From positions 23,643 through 87,642 of the forward strand of contig WYBN01000008.1 of the NCBI GenBank assembly GCA_011525875.1: a DNA stretch of 64,000 nucleotides. The letters are read 5' to 3'. Source of the DNA: Melioribacteraceae bacterium. Lineage in GTDB: Bacteria; Bacteroidota; Ignavibacteria; Ignavibacteriales; Melioribacteraceae. Within the stretch, counting starts at the first letter, position 1, and each line of letters begins with the position of its first letter. Positions 47,085 through 57,294 of the stretch are shown here, piece after piece. The translations under genes and the position numbers were made by a program. The notes beneath the pieces were generated by a model that saw only the letters and a list, made by a program, of their open reading frames with translations, did not search any database and had not been told where the DNA came from.

Positions 47085-47784
47085 GCTCCTTTAGATTTAT
47101 TTTTTTTTCATAAATAGCTTTGCCAATTACAGCCGATTGCATTCCCAATTGAGCTAAATTGTTTAGGTCGTCCATATTTCTAATGCCGCCTGAAGCGATC
47201 ATTTTTATCGCAGGGAATTTAATTCTTAATTTTCTATACAGTTCAAAGCTCGGGCCTGTTAACAATCCATCATTCTTGATATCGGTTACAAGAAAATCTT
47301 TGACTCCTATATTGCTGCAGTATGCAATGTGATCATATAAATTAATACCTGAATTCTGTGTCCACCCTTTGATTTGAATATGCTCATCCCATACATCTGC
47401 TGCGGCAATTATCCTGCCGCCTCCGGCTTTCAGAATAATATTTTCAAATTCCTTCTTATCACTAACCGAAACCGATCCGACAATTAATTTATCAACCGGT
47501 ACATCTAAAAGTCTTGTTACATCGTCAATATTTCTTATCCCTCCGCCGAATTCAATTCTAAGATTTGTCTTTTTCTTTATCTCAGTCAATATCTTAAATG
47601 TATTAATCTTGCCGTCCTTGGAACCTGAAAGATCAACTATATGAATCCATTCAAAACCCAATTCTTCGTAAACAACAGCTTGTTGGACAGGAGAAATCTT
47701 ATAATCCGTAACGCTCCTAAATTCACCCTGCTCAAGACGTACTACGCTGTCATTTAAAATATCTATTGCGGGAATTATTAACAT
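47065..47784 (-). CDS. hisA: ProFAR isomerase
   Basis: A 239-residue TIM barrel for the Amadori isomerisation of ProFAR: IIPAIDILNDSVVRLEQGEF with the catalytic Asp, WIHIVDLSGSKDG, RIEFGGGIRNIDDV, IVGSVSV, ADVWDEHIQIKGWTQNSG, FLVTDIKNDGLLTGPSF and IASGGIRNMDDL. Start ATG 47784, overlapping hisH by 7 bases. Co-linear with HisF, its paralogue. Confidence 0.95.
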   Translation of the reverse strand: MLIIPAIDILNDSVVRLEQGEFRSVTDYKISPVQQAVVYEELGFEWIHIVDLSGSKDGKINTFKILTEIKKKTNLRIEFGGGIRNIDDVTRLLDVPVDKLIVGSVSVSDKKEFENIILKAGGGRIIAAADVWDEHIQIKGWTQNSGINLYDHIAYCSNIGVKDFLVTDIKNDGLLTGPSFELYRKLRIKFPAIKMIASGGIRNMDDLNNLAQLGMQSAVIGKAIYEKKINLKELAAFGS

Positions 47785-48365
47785 AATTCAATAAAGTTTT
47801 TTAATAATTTAATTCCGACTTCGCCCGATTTTTCCGGGTGAAACTGAACGCCGTAAAAATTATCCCTCTCTATAGATACACTGAAAACTATTCCGTGTTC
47901 GCATTGAGATGATGAATATTTGTTATTAGGCACATAATAAGAATGTGCAAAATAGAAATAACTTTTATCCATAATACCGCTAAAAAGTTTGCTCTCTTTA
48001 ATAATTTCGATTTTGTTCCAGCCCATGTGCGGGACTTTGCCCATTAGCTTATCAAATTTCTTAGTCGATAAATCGAATACGCCTAAGCATGATGCATTGC
48101 CTTCCTCAGAATGTTCACATAAAAGCTGCATACCGAGACAAATTCCAAGAACCGGTTTATGAATTAATCTTAAAAAGGAAAACAAGTTTAACAGGTGCAG
48201 CCTTTTCACGGTAAATGAAGCCTCGCCGACCCCTGGGAGAATAATTTTCTGAGCATTACATAGATCATTTTCCTTGTTAGTAATAATGTAATCTGTCTTT
48301 AATTCGTCAAGAACGTTTGCAACAGACGCCGTGTTACCGGCTCCGTAATCAATTACCGCTATCAT
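47778..48365 (-). CDS. hisH: Imidazole glycerol phosphate synthase, glutaminase subunit
   Basis: A 195-residue class I amidotransferase: MIAVIDYGAGNTASVANVL, ILPGVGEASF, nucleophile cysteine in PVLGICLGMQLLCEHSEEG, PHMGWNKI, YFAHSYYV and the His-Glu pair in GVQFHPEKSGEVG. It makes ammonia for HisF. It overlaps hisB by 4 bases and hisA by 7. Confidence 0.95.
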   Translation of the reverse strand: MIAVIDYGAGNTASVANVLDELKTDYIITNKENDLCNAQKIILPGVGEASFTVKRLHLLNLFSFLRLIHKPVLGICLGMQLLCEHSEEGNASCLGVFDLSTKKFDKLMGKVPHMGWNKIEIIKESKLFSGIMDKSYFYFAHSYYVPNNKYSSSQCEHGIVFSVSIERDNFYGVQFHPEKSGEVGIKLLKNFIELC

Positions 48366-49255
48366 ATCACTCCCTTTGTAGACGGAATGCCGCCGGCATT
48401 TCTTTCGTCGATTCTGGCGGCTTCATTTAATGTTTTCGCAAATGCTTTGAACATTGATTCGATCTTATGATGATCGTTTTCGCCTTTTGCCCTTAAATAA
48501 ATATTTGCTTTCAGACCCATCGCCATTCCCTTAAAAAATTCCTTTGTTAACTCTGTCGGGAATCCCCCGACTTTTTCTCTCCGAAATTTACATTTAAAAT
48601 TTAAAAACGTTCTGCCGCCTAAATCAACTGCGCATTTAGCAATTGAATCATCCATAGGAAGAATAAAGGCAAAGCGTTTAATACCCGTCTTTCCACTGAG
48701 TGCGGAAGCAACTGCCTCGCCGAGAGCGATTCCAACATCTTCAACAGTATGGTGTTCATCCACATGAAGATCGCCTTTCACATCTACTTTCAAATCCATA
48801 TTGCCATGCCGGGCAATCTGTTCGAGCATGTGATCGAAGAATCCAACGCCGGTAAATATCTCACACTGCCCGCTTCCGTCAAGATTCAAGTCAATTTTAA
48901 TCTCGGTTTCCTTAGTCTTTCTGTTGATCAAAGCTGTTCTATTATTTTTTGTTATCACCTTAACAGCCTCAGCTATTGTTTTTACATGAGTTTGAGAATT
49001 GATAATAATACTTTCCTTTTCTTCAGATTTGTCAATGGAAAACAGAAAGTCATATTTCAATTTTTTGTCCCGGGTTTTTATGTCAATCCGTTCATAATTT
49101 TGCAATACATTAAACAATTGACTATCTGCGTTATCTAAATTGTCAGTGAATATTTCAAATCCCTTCGAATGGAATTGAATTAATGCCCCGGCTAAGCCGA
49201 ATAACTTTGACTCAGAATAATTTAATAATTCCGAATTGATATATATTTTTTTCAT
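48362..49255 (-). CDS. hisB: Imidazoleglycerol-phosphate dehydratase with an unusual N-terminal extension
   Basis: 297 residues. The dehydratase domain begins at about 105 and has GVGFFDHMLEQIARHG, DLHVDEHHTVEDVGIALGEA, GIKRFAFILPMDDS, LGGRTFLNFKCKF and GENDHHKIESMFKAFAKTL, with both manganese-binding His clusters intact. About 100 residues precede it. In enteric and Bacteroidota HisB this place is held by a HAD histidinol phosphatase, but here there is no DxD or other HAD motif (MKKIYINSELLNYSESK...). It may be a degenerate phosphatase domain or an unrelated fold. The histidinol-phosphatase step is not encoded in this operon. Confidence 0.9.
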   Translation of the reverse strand: MKKIYINSELLNYSESKLFGLAGALIQFHSKGFEIFTDNLDNADSQLFNVLQNYERIDIKTRDKKLKYDFLFSIDKSEEKESIIINSQTHVKTIAEAVKVITKNNRTALINRKTKETEIKIDLNLDGSGQCEIFTGVGFFDHMLEQIARHGNMDLKVDVKGDLHVDEHHTVEDVGIALGEAVASALSGKTGIKRFAFILPMDDSIAKCAVDLGGRTFLNFKCKFRREKVGGFPTELTKEFFKGMAMGLKANIYLRAKGENDHHKIESMFKAFAKTLNEAARIDERNAGGIPSTKGVI

Positions 49256-50298
49256 AAGGCTTCTTTCAATGCTGTTAGAAATTTTTTGTTTTCGTTACGG
49301 CTTCCTACCGAAACCCTTAAGCAGTTATCAAGATTTAGTTGATTGCTTCTGTCTCTAATAATGATTCCTTTTGAAGCGAGCAGTCTATATACATCACGGG
49401 CATTGCGGCAGCGGAATAATATATAATTAGAGCTCGAATCAAAAACTTTATCGATACCGTTAAGAGTTTTCAATTCTGCCTGCAGCCATTCCCTTTCTTT
49501 GACTATTTCTTCAATTAGTTTAATTCGTCTGTCATTATTTTCAAGCGCTTTGATAATCGAATAAGCAGTCAGTTTGCTTATATTGTAGGGCGCTTTTATA
49601 TTGAACAATAGTGAAATGATGAATTCATTTGCAATACAAAAACCGCATCGTACGCCGGCTAATCCCCACGCTTTAGAAAAAGTTCTTAAAACAATTAAAT
49701 TAGGGTAGTCTTTCGAATCATTTATTAACGAGTTCTCTTCAGCAAAATCCATATAGGCTTCGTCAATAACAACAACGCCGTTAAATTTTCTTATCAGTTC
49801 AATTATTCTTGTTTTTTCAATTATGTTACCAGTTGGATTATTAGGCGAGCAAAGGAATAATAATTTGGTGTAATCATTGCACGATTCAATTATCCGTTTC
49901 ACATCAGGCTGAAAGTCAGAATCAAGAGGAATTGATTTTACTTCAATATTATTAATGTCGCCGGCAACTTTGTACATTCCATAAGTCGGTTCAGGAATTA
50001 TTACATTATCAACACCAGGCTCGCAGAATATTCTAAAAATCAAGTCAATGATCTCATCAGAGCCGACGCCGAAAAATATATTCTTTTTTTTAACTCCTAT
50101 CAAATTTGAAAGCGACTCACGCAATTCGTTCTGATTGGGGTCCGGGTATCGGTTGAGTAAAAGATTTTCAAATTCAAAACAGCTTCCAAGCGTATTCTCG
50201 TTTGCGTCTAGCAGCAACCCGGATAAATGATTGCCCCTCGCAGAGCTGTAAGGTTTCAATGCAAGTATGTTTTTTCTGACTAATTTATTTAGATCCAT
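49252..50298 (-). CDS. hisC: Histidinol-phosphate aminotransferase
   Basis: A PLP fold-type I aminotransferase of 348 residues: LDANENTLGS at the start, NRYPDPNQNELRESL, GSDEIIDLIFRIFCEPG, LCSPNNPTGNII, VVIDEAYMDFAEE and the PLP lysine in LRTFSKAWGLAGVRCGFCI. The C-terminus has SSNYILFRCRNA and IIIRDRSNQLNLDNCLRVSVGSRNENKKF. It overlaps hisB by 4 bases and hisD by 14. Confidence 0.95.
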   Translation of the reverse strand: MDLNKLVRKNILALKPYSSARGNHLSGLLLDANENTLGSCFEFENLLLNRYPDPNQNELRESLSNLIGVKKKNIFFGVGSDEIIDLIFRIFCEPGVDNVIIPEPTYGMYKVAGDINNIEVKSIPLDSDFQPDVKRIIESCNDYTKLLFLCSPNNPTGNIIEKTRIIELIRKFNGVVVIDEAYMDFAEENSLINDSKDYPNLIVLRTFSKAWGLAGVRCGFCIANEFIISLLFNIKAPYNISKLTAYSIIKALENNDRRIKLIEEIVKEREWLQAELKTLNGIDKVFDSSSNYILFRCRNARDVYRLLASKGIIIRDRSNQLNLDNCLRVSVGSRNENKKFLTALKEAL

Positions 50299-51583
50299 TT
50301 TTAATCCTTATTTTTACTGCATTTGCATGAGCCTGGAGTGATTCTGTTTGAGCTAATGTTATAACTGTTCCGGCAAGATTCTTTAATCCATCCTCTGAAA
50401 GTTTCTGAAAGGTTATAGCTTTCATGAATGTTTCAACACCTATGCCGCCGTAGGATTTTGCATAACCGTAAGTGGGAAGTGAATGATTCGTCCCAGAAGC
50501 ATAATCGCCCGCACTCTCCGGAGAATATTTCCCGATAAAGACAGAACCAGCATTCTTAATGTTAATTACCTCCTCATCGCAGCTTTCAAAATTCATTATT
50601 AAATGTTCCGGCGCATAATCATTACTAAACTCAAGAGCCTGTTTAAGATTTTCCACTATTAGAATAAAAGAATTATTCAGCGAAGCCCTTGCAAATTCAA
50701 TCCTGTTCAATTCAATAATCTGTTTTTCAATTTCGGCTATTACTTCTCTTGCAAAGGCAGAATTGTCGGTTACAAGCAGCGACTGCGAATCGAACCCGTG
50801 TTCTGCCTGAGCCAAAAGATCTGCTGCAGTAAACGCCGGATCAGCATTCGCATCAGCTATTATAAGCACTTCGCTTGGTCCGGCAGGCATATCAATTGAC
50901 GCACCTTCCGGATCATTTGCCACAATCATTTTAGCGGCAGTCACAAATTGATTGCCAGGCCCGAAGATCTTATCGGCTTTTTTAATTTCCTGCGTACCGT
51001 ATGCCATAAGACCAACTGCTTGAGCGCCGCCGATTTTATATATTTCATCTATTCCGCAAATCTTTGCCGCATAAAGAACTGCGGGATGAAGTTTATTATT
51101 CTTTGAGGGAGAGCACGCAAATACTCTTTCACATCCGGCAAGTTTTGCAGGGATTCCCAGCATCAATATCGTTGAAGGCAGTACCGCATTTCCTCCGGGA
51201 ATATATAATCCAACGTTTTGGATCGCTCTGTGTTCCCTCCAACATTCAATGCCGTTCATCGTTTCTACTGTGTATTTATTTGGCATCTGTTTTTCATGAA
51301 ATTTCCTGATGTTATTTGCAGCGGTTTCAAGGGCAGATTTAATATTTTTATTTAGACTTTGCTCGGCTTCATCAAATTCACCTTCGCTGACTTTTGGAGT
51401 CATTGATTGATCGAACGCATCAAGCTTTACCGCATATTTAAGCACTGCAGACATTCCGTTCAATTTTATATCGAGCAAAATTGGTTTTACTATTTCAGTT
51501 GTTTTCTCAAATTCGATTGATGGCCGTTTAAGAAGCTGCTTGTACTCTTCGATGCTTATGTTTTTGAATTCAATTATTCTCAT
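50285..51583 (-). CDS. hisD: Histidinol dehydrogenase
   Basis: A zinc- and NAD-dependent enzyme for the last two oxidations to histidine. 432 residues: VGLYIPGGNAVLPSTILMLGIPAKLAGC, YKIGGAQAVGLMAYGT, DKIFGPGNQFVTAAKMIV, DMPAGPSEVLIIAD, LLAQAEHGFDSQSLLVT, FSNDYAPEHLIMN and GDYASGTNHSLPTYGYAKSYGGI. All the zinc-site and catalytic His/Glu blocks are there. Overlaps hisG by 4 bases. Confidence 0.96.
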   Translation of the reverse strand: MRIIEFKNISIEEYKQLLKRPSIEFEKTTEIVKPILLDIKLNGMSAVLKYAVKLDAFDQSMTPKVSEGEFDEAEQSLNKNIKSALETAANNIRKFHEKQMPNKYTVETMNGIECWREHRAIQNVGLYIPGGNAVLPSTILMLGIPAKLAGCERVFACSPSKNNKLHPAVLYAAKICGIDEIYKIGGAQAVGLMAYGTQEIKKADKIFGPGNQFVTAAKMIVANDPEGASIDMPAGPSEVLIIADANADPAFTAADLLAQAEHGFDSQSLLVTDNSAFAREVIAEIEKQIIELNRIEFARASLNNSFILIVENLKQALEFSNDYAPEHLIMNFESCDEEVINIKNAGSVFIGKYSPESAGDYASGTNHSLPTYGYAKSYGGIGVETFMKAITFQKLSEDGLKNLAGTVITLAQTESLQAHANAVKIRIKNGSK

Positions 51584-52449
51584 AATATAATGTTCTCAAT
51601 TGGTATTAATAAGATTCCCGTAGCCCCGACTGCTTTTAAGTCATCTATGATTTGCCAAAACTTATCGGCAGGAATTACCGCATGAACTGCAAGTAGGTTT
51701 TCATCTGCCAAAGGAAGTATAGTCGGACTCTTAAGTGAAGGAATAATCTTTACAATCGTTTCTAATGAATCTTTCGGGATATTCATCATTAAGTATTTAG
51801 AATTCTTTGCGTTGAGAGCCGAATCGATTCGCTTTATTAAATTCGAAAGTACATCAATCTTTTCTTTTTCCAATTCAAGTTTAAAACTTGAAATCAAAAC
51901 AGCTTCGGAATCAAAAACAGTAAAAGATTTTTTTAATTTATTAAGCTTAAGAGTATTTCCTGTGGAGACAAGATCACAAATATAATCGGCTATACCAAGC
52001 GAGGGAGCTATTTCAACCGAGCCGCTAATCTCAATTATCTTCGATTTAATATTGTTTTTAGTCAAAAAATCATTAAGAATATTCGGATAGGAAGTAGCAA
52101 TGGTCTTACCGTTAAGTTTTCCTAAGTCTTCAAGCTCATCTGTTTCGGGAATTCCGATACGCAGTTTACATCTGCTAAAGCCCAATCTTTTTTTGATATT
52201 AACGTCAGATTTTTTTTCGCGGACAACATTTTCGCCCACAATTCCAATATCGGCAACCCCGTCTTGAACATATTCTGGAATATCATCATCGCGTAAAAAA
52301 AGCAAATCAAGTTTGAAATTACGAGCTGAGACTAAAAGTCTTTCATCGTAACTGTCAATTTCGATATTGCATCTTTTGAGTAGTTCTATCGTATTGTCCG
52401 TCAGCCTACCCTTTTTTTGTATAGCAAGTTTCAAATTACCGTTTGCCAA
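51580..52449 (-). CDS. hisG: ATP phosphoribosyltransferase, long form with regulatory domain
   Basis: The committed step of histidine synthesis. 289 residues, the long HisG type: LKLAIQKKGRLTDNTIELLK, ISARNFKLDLLFLRDDDIPEYV-like text (VSARNFKLDLLFLRDDDIP), GVADIGIVGENV, PRPP loop ISGSVEIAPSLGIADYICDLVSTGNTL, and a C-terminal ACT-like domain from about 215 (LLAVHAVIPADKFWQIIDDLKAVGATGIL). The long form does not need HisZ and is inhibited by histidine. It is the first structural gene, 80 bases behind the leader peptide, with AAAGGAGATC before the ATG. Confidence 0.96.
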   Translation of the reverse strand: MANGNLKLAIQKKGRLTDNTIELLKRCNIEIDSYDERLLVSARNFKLDLLFLRDDDIPEYVQDGVADIGIVGENVVREKKSDVNIKKRLGFSRCKLRIGIPETDELEDLGKLNGKTIATSYPNILNDFLTKNNIKSKIIEISGSVEIAPSLGIADYICDLVSTGNTLKLNKLKKSFTVFDSEAVLISSFKLELEKEKIDVLSNLIKRIDSALNAKNSKYLMMNIPKDSLETIVKIIPSLKSPTILPLADENLLAVHAVIPADKFWQIIDDLKAVGATGILLIPIENIIL

Positions 52450-52469
52450 TTTTGATCTCCTTTAAAACT

Positions 52470-52494
52470 AAAAACCCCGGCATTACCGGGGTTT
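52470..52494 (-). terminator. his attenuator terminator
   Basis: On the minus strand AAACCCCGG - TAATG - CCGGGGTTT followed by further T: a 9-bp stem with a five-base loop. It lies between the leader peptide and hisG, 20 bases before the hisG ATG. An upstream CGCCGGAG stretch just after the leader stop could compete for the CCGG. Confidence 0.87.
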
Positions 52495-52529
52495 AATAAA
52501 ACATCAATTATTTTAAAATTCTCCGGCGC

Positions 52530-52583
52530 TCAATGAAGAGTTAGTAAACCGTGATGTAAATGCGCAGAGATATTAGTTTTCAT
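52530..52583 (-). CDS. hisL: his leader peptide
   Basis: A 17-codon ORF, MKTNISAHLHHGLLTLH, holding four His codons, three within four codons. It lies behind a matching promoter and in front of a terminator stem and hisG. This is the arrangement of ribosome-mediated attenuation, as in enteric hisL although with fewer His. No strong ribosome site is seen. Confidence 0.82.
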   Translation of the reverse strand: MKTNISAHLHHGLLTLH

Positions 52584-52606
52584 ATTATTGTTCTTAATTT
52601 GATGTG

Positions 52607-52636
52607 TAAATTTAATAAATAATATCAAATTTGCAA
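52607..52636 (-). promoter_or_regulatory. Likely his operon promoter
   Basis: On the minus strand TTG (52636-52634), 19 bases, then TAAATTTA (52614-52607), one base off the TAnnTTTG -7 consensus. Transcription would begin near 52600, about 17 bases before the leader ATG. The spacing matches that of the trp promoter. Confidence 0.55.
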
Positions 52637-52768
52637 TCCGCCTCTAAGAAATTCCCAGAATAGTTAGAGTAATTATAAAAATCGAATATCCTGTGTCGGA
52701 TTTTCTTTTTGAAATAATAAAATATTACTAAGTTTCGTTTAGTAATTAAGTGTTGTTTGTCCTAATAA

Positions 52769-54142
<1,374 letters not shown>

Positions 54143-54158
54143 TCTTAACAACCTTTAG

Positions 54159-54212
54159 AAAAAGGCAGACGCTGAATATCCTCTTAAGGGATTGAATCGT
54201 TTGCCTTTTTTA
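54159..54212 (+). terminator. Terminator after gdhA
   Basis: Arms AAAAAGGCAGACG (54159-54171) and CGTTTGCCTTTTT (54198-54210), with a 26-base loop that itself can fold (ATCC...GGAT), followed by more T. It lies 17 bases after the gdhA stop. Confidence 0.8.
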
Positions 54213-54252
54213 TTATATTTTGCCGGCTAATATCAACCTTTAGTGCGGCGGT

Positions 54253-57237
54253 ATGAACAAACTCGAACAACTCAATCTTAAAAATATTTTTGGCGGCAGA
54301 ATAAAACGCTTCCAAAAATTAATGCGGTATAAAATCCGGGATATCCTTCTTGTATCAAGCCTTTATGATAATTACCTTTTCGAAGAGGATGGCAGACTCT
54401 ACGAGTTGATACGGGAAGAATATCAAAATCTAAACTTAAGCCATGCGCCCGAAATTACCGCAGTGACAACAGCAGCCGAAGCTTTAGAACTGACAAATAA
54501 TAGCTGCCACGGTTACGACCTTATTATTACTACCCTTCACATAGAGGATATGCACGTAATTGATTTTGCCCATGCAATCAGAGATAAAGGCATAAAGATT
54601 CCCATAGTTCTTCTCGCTTATGATAACAGGGAAAGAAAAGAAATTCAAACTCAATATGATGTTTCGGTTTTTGATAGAATTTTTATCTGGCAGGGTGATT
54701 ATAGACTACTAATCGGTATAATAAAATATATAGAAGACAAACTGAATGTTGAGAACGATACATTATCCGCCGGTGTGCAATCAATTATCCTGGTTGAAGA
54801 TAATGTAAAATTCTATTCAACTTATCTCCCGCTGATATACAAAGAAATACTTATTCAATCACAGAGACTCCTCTCAGAGGGCGTTAATCTCACTCATAAA
54901 TATTTAAGGATGCGAGCCAGACCTAAAATACTTTTATGCACAACGTACGAAGAAGCCTGGGGTTACTTTGAAAAATTTCATGAATATATTCTTGGAGTAA
55001 TTACCGATATTAATTTTAAGCGGGAAGGAGAACGGGATCCTGAAGCCGGGATAAAGTTTGCTATTGCTGTACAAGAAGTTCATAATGATATCCCGATTGT
55101 TCTGCAGTCGAGCAATCCAGAATATCACTCACACGCTAACGCTATTGAAGCGGGTTTTTTGCTTAAAGGTTCTCCAAGACTTTTGAATGATCTTCGTAAT
55201 TTTATGGTCGATAATTTCGGTTTTGGAGATTTTATTTTTCGATTGAAGAATGGAATTGAAGTCGGAAGAGCCACGAATTTGAGACAGCTCGAGGAGCAGC
55301 TCAAAGTCGTGCCGGATGAATCGGTTGTGTTTCATGCATCGAGAAATGATTTTTCACGCTGGTTAAAAGCAAGAACCGAGTTTTGGCTTGCTGATAGACT
55401 TCGCCCCCGAAAACCAAGCGATTTCCCTTCCGTGGATGATCTTAGGATAGATCTTATAAATTCTCTTGCTCTTTACCGGCAGCTAAGGCTGCGCGGCATA
55501 GTTAGTGATTTCAATAAAGACTCGTTCGATCCCAAAAACAGTTTTGCGCGTATCGGCGGAGGTTCACTTGGGGGAAAAGCACGCGGTCTTGGTTTCATCA
55601 ATACATTAATAAATAATTACGATATCAGGGATAAATTTGACGGCATCGAAATTTCAGTCCCGTCAGCCGTTGTTATCGCAACTGATGTATTCGATCAATT
55701 TATAGAAGACAACAAGCTTTTTAATTTCGCATTGCATGAATCTAACGATGACGAAATAGTAAAAAGATTCCTTCAGGCATCGTTATTTCCCGAAGAAATC
55801 ATACTGAAATTGAAGGAGTTCCTCGATCTGATAAGAGAACCGTTAGCTGTCCGCTCATCCAGTCTCCTTGAAGATTCTCAATTCCAGCCATTCGCAGGTG
55901 TCTATAAAACATATATGATACCGAACAATGACACAGATATAAATGTAAGGCTCCATGAACTGTTGATAGCAATAAAAAGCGTATATGCTTCACAATTCCT
56001 CAATGCCGCAAAGGATTATATGCAGGCTACTTCATACAGGCTTGAGGAAGAAAAAATGGCGGTGATTGTCCAACGGCTTGTCGGTTCAAAATATGGAAAT
56101 AGATTTTACCCTCATTTTGCCGGCGTTGCAAAATCTTATAATTTTTATCCCGTTCCTCCGCAGAAGTCACCCGACGGAATTGCTTATGTCGCCCTCGGAT
56201 TAGGACAAATGGTTGTCGAGGGTGGAGAGACAGTTCGTTTCTGCCCTAAATACCCGAAGCATCTCCTTCAATTTTTTTCAACTAAAGAAACTATTAGGAA
56301 TGCACAGCAAAATTTTTACGCGTTGAATCTTTCGAAGAGAATGGACATAAATAAATCTGAAACTCCAGACATATTTGTAGATAAATTTGAACTATCGGAT
56401 GCGGAAAAAGACCACACGCTTAGTTTTGTGGGCTCGACTTACTCGCCGGAAAATGAAGCGGTTTATGATGGAATTTCCCGAATTGGAAAACGCGTTGTTA
56501 CTTTCGCACCTATATTAAAGCAGAAATTATTCCCTCTTTCTGAAATTCTCGAACTACTTTTAGAATTAGGCACATGGGGCATGGGCACTTATGTTGAAAT
56601 TGAATTTGCAGTTAACATGAATGCTTCGGCTAATTCACTTAAAGAATTTTCTTTTCTGCAGATGAGACCTCTTGTAATCAGCAGAGAAGTCGAAACGCTA
56701 AAATTAGAAGAATACAAGAGTGATAAATTAATTTGCCATAGCAGCCAGGTACTTGGCAACGGTACGATTTCAGGAATTCATGACATCATTATGGTTGATA
56801 TAAATAAATTCGACAGAGCTAAAAGCAAAGATGTGGCTCTCGAAGTGAATTTATTAAACAAAAAATTAATCAAAGCAAAGAAACCGTATATCCTTATCGG
56901 CGTTGGAAGATGGGGTTCTTTCGACAGCTGGCTGGGCATTCCGGTAACTTGGGATCAAATTTCCGGCGCCAGCGTGATTGTTGAGTCAGGGTTTAAGGAT
57001 TTCAATGTTACTCCATCCCAGGGATCGCATTTCTTTCAGAACATTACAAGCTTTCGCGTAGGATATTTCACTGTTAATTCTCTCGATAAAATCGGGCACA
57101 TAGACTGGGATTGGCTGAACGCTCAATCTCCTTCTGAAGAACTTAAATATACAAAGCATTTTGAGTTTGAGGAAGCAATAACGGTAAAAATAAACGGTCA
57201 TCAAAATAAAGGATTTATTCTTAAACCGGGGAGCTAA
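54253..57237 (+). CDS. Receiver-like domains fused to a PEP synthase/PPDK-type ATP-binding domain
   Basis: A 994-residue soluble protein. A receiver-like region at about 30-170 has lost its acidic residues (LIITTLHIED instead of a phosphoacceptor Asp). A second at about 175-335 keeps LVEDN, GVITDINF and FLLKGS. After a linker, the PPDK_N nucleotide domain (about 430-850) shows RIGGGSLGGKARGLGF, PLAVRSSSLLEDSQ, FAGVYKTYM, LGLGQMVVEGGE and the end motif FSFLQMRPLV. No phosphohistidine swivel motif and no PEP/pyruvate barrel follow; a C-terminal part of about 140 residues (VGRWGSFDSWLG) ends the protein. It is therefore not a complete PEP synthase and may be a signalling kinase. Confidence 0.8.
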   Translation: MNKLEQLNLKNIFGGRIKRFQKLMRYKIRDILLVSSLYDNYLFEEDGRLYELIREEYQNLNLSHAPEITAVTTAAEALELTNNSCHGYDLIITTLHIEDMHVIDFAHAIRDKGIKIPIVLLAYDNRERKEIQTQYDVSVFDRIFIWQGDYRLLIGIIKYIEDKLNVENDTLSAGVQSIILVEDNVKFYSTYLPLIYKEILIQSQRLLSEGVNLTHKYLRMRARPKILLCTTYEEAWGYFEKFHEYILGVITDINFKREGERDPEAGIKFAIAVQEVHNDIPIVLQSSNPEYHSHANAIEAGFLLKGSPRLLNDLRNFMVDNFGFGDFIFRLKNGIEVGRATNLRQLEEQLKVVPDESVVFHASRNDFSRWLKARTEFWLADRLRPRKPSDFPSVDDLRIDLINSLALYRQLRLRGIVSDFNKDSFDPKNSFARIGGGSLGGKARGLGFINTLINNYDIRDKFDGIEISVPSAVVIATDVFDQFIEDNKLFNFALHESNDDEIVKRFLQASLFPEEIILKLKEFLDLIREPLAVRSSSLLEDSQFQPFAGVYKTYMIPNNDTDINVRLHELLIAIKSVYASQFLNAAKDYMQATSYRLEEEKMAVIVQRLVGSKYGNRFYPHFAGVAKSYNFYPVPPQKSPDGIAYVALGLGQMVVEGGETVRFCPKYPKHLLQFFSTKETIRNAQQNFYALNLSKRMDINKSETPDIFVDKFELSDAEKDHTLSFVGSTYSPENEAVYDGISRIGKRVVTFAPILKQKLFPLSEILELLLELGTWGMGTYVEIEFAVNMNASANSLKEFSFLQMRPLVISREVETLKLEEYKSDKLICHSSQVLGNGTISGIHDIIMVDINKFDRAKSKDVALEVNLLNKKLIKAKKPYILIGVGRWGSFDSWLGIPVTWDQISGASVIVESGFKDFNVTPSQGSHFFQNITSFRVGYFTVNSLDKIGHIDWDWLNAQSPSEELKYTKHFEFEEAITVKINGHQNKGFILKPGS

Positions 57238-57241
57238 AAAA

Positions 57242-57270
57242 ATCCCGCAACCCTCTTAAGATTGCGGGAT
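57242..57270 (-). terminator. Terminator between convergent genes
   Basis: A 9-bp stem ATCCCGCAA / TTGCGGGAT with an 11-base loop. On the minus strand it is followed by a run of T, so it ends the S9 peptidase transcript; the plus side has only AAATTAAT after it, so it is weaker for the upstream gene. Confidence 0.8.
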
Positions 57271-57294
57271 AAATTAATGAGAATGTAGACAAAT

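Noticed and set aside
54253..57237. Phosphoenolpyruvate synthase (ppsA)
   Set aside because: Only the ATP-binding part is recognisable; no phosphohistidine motif or PEP-binding barrel is seen.
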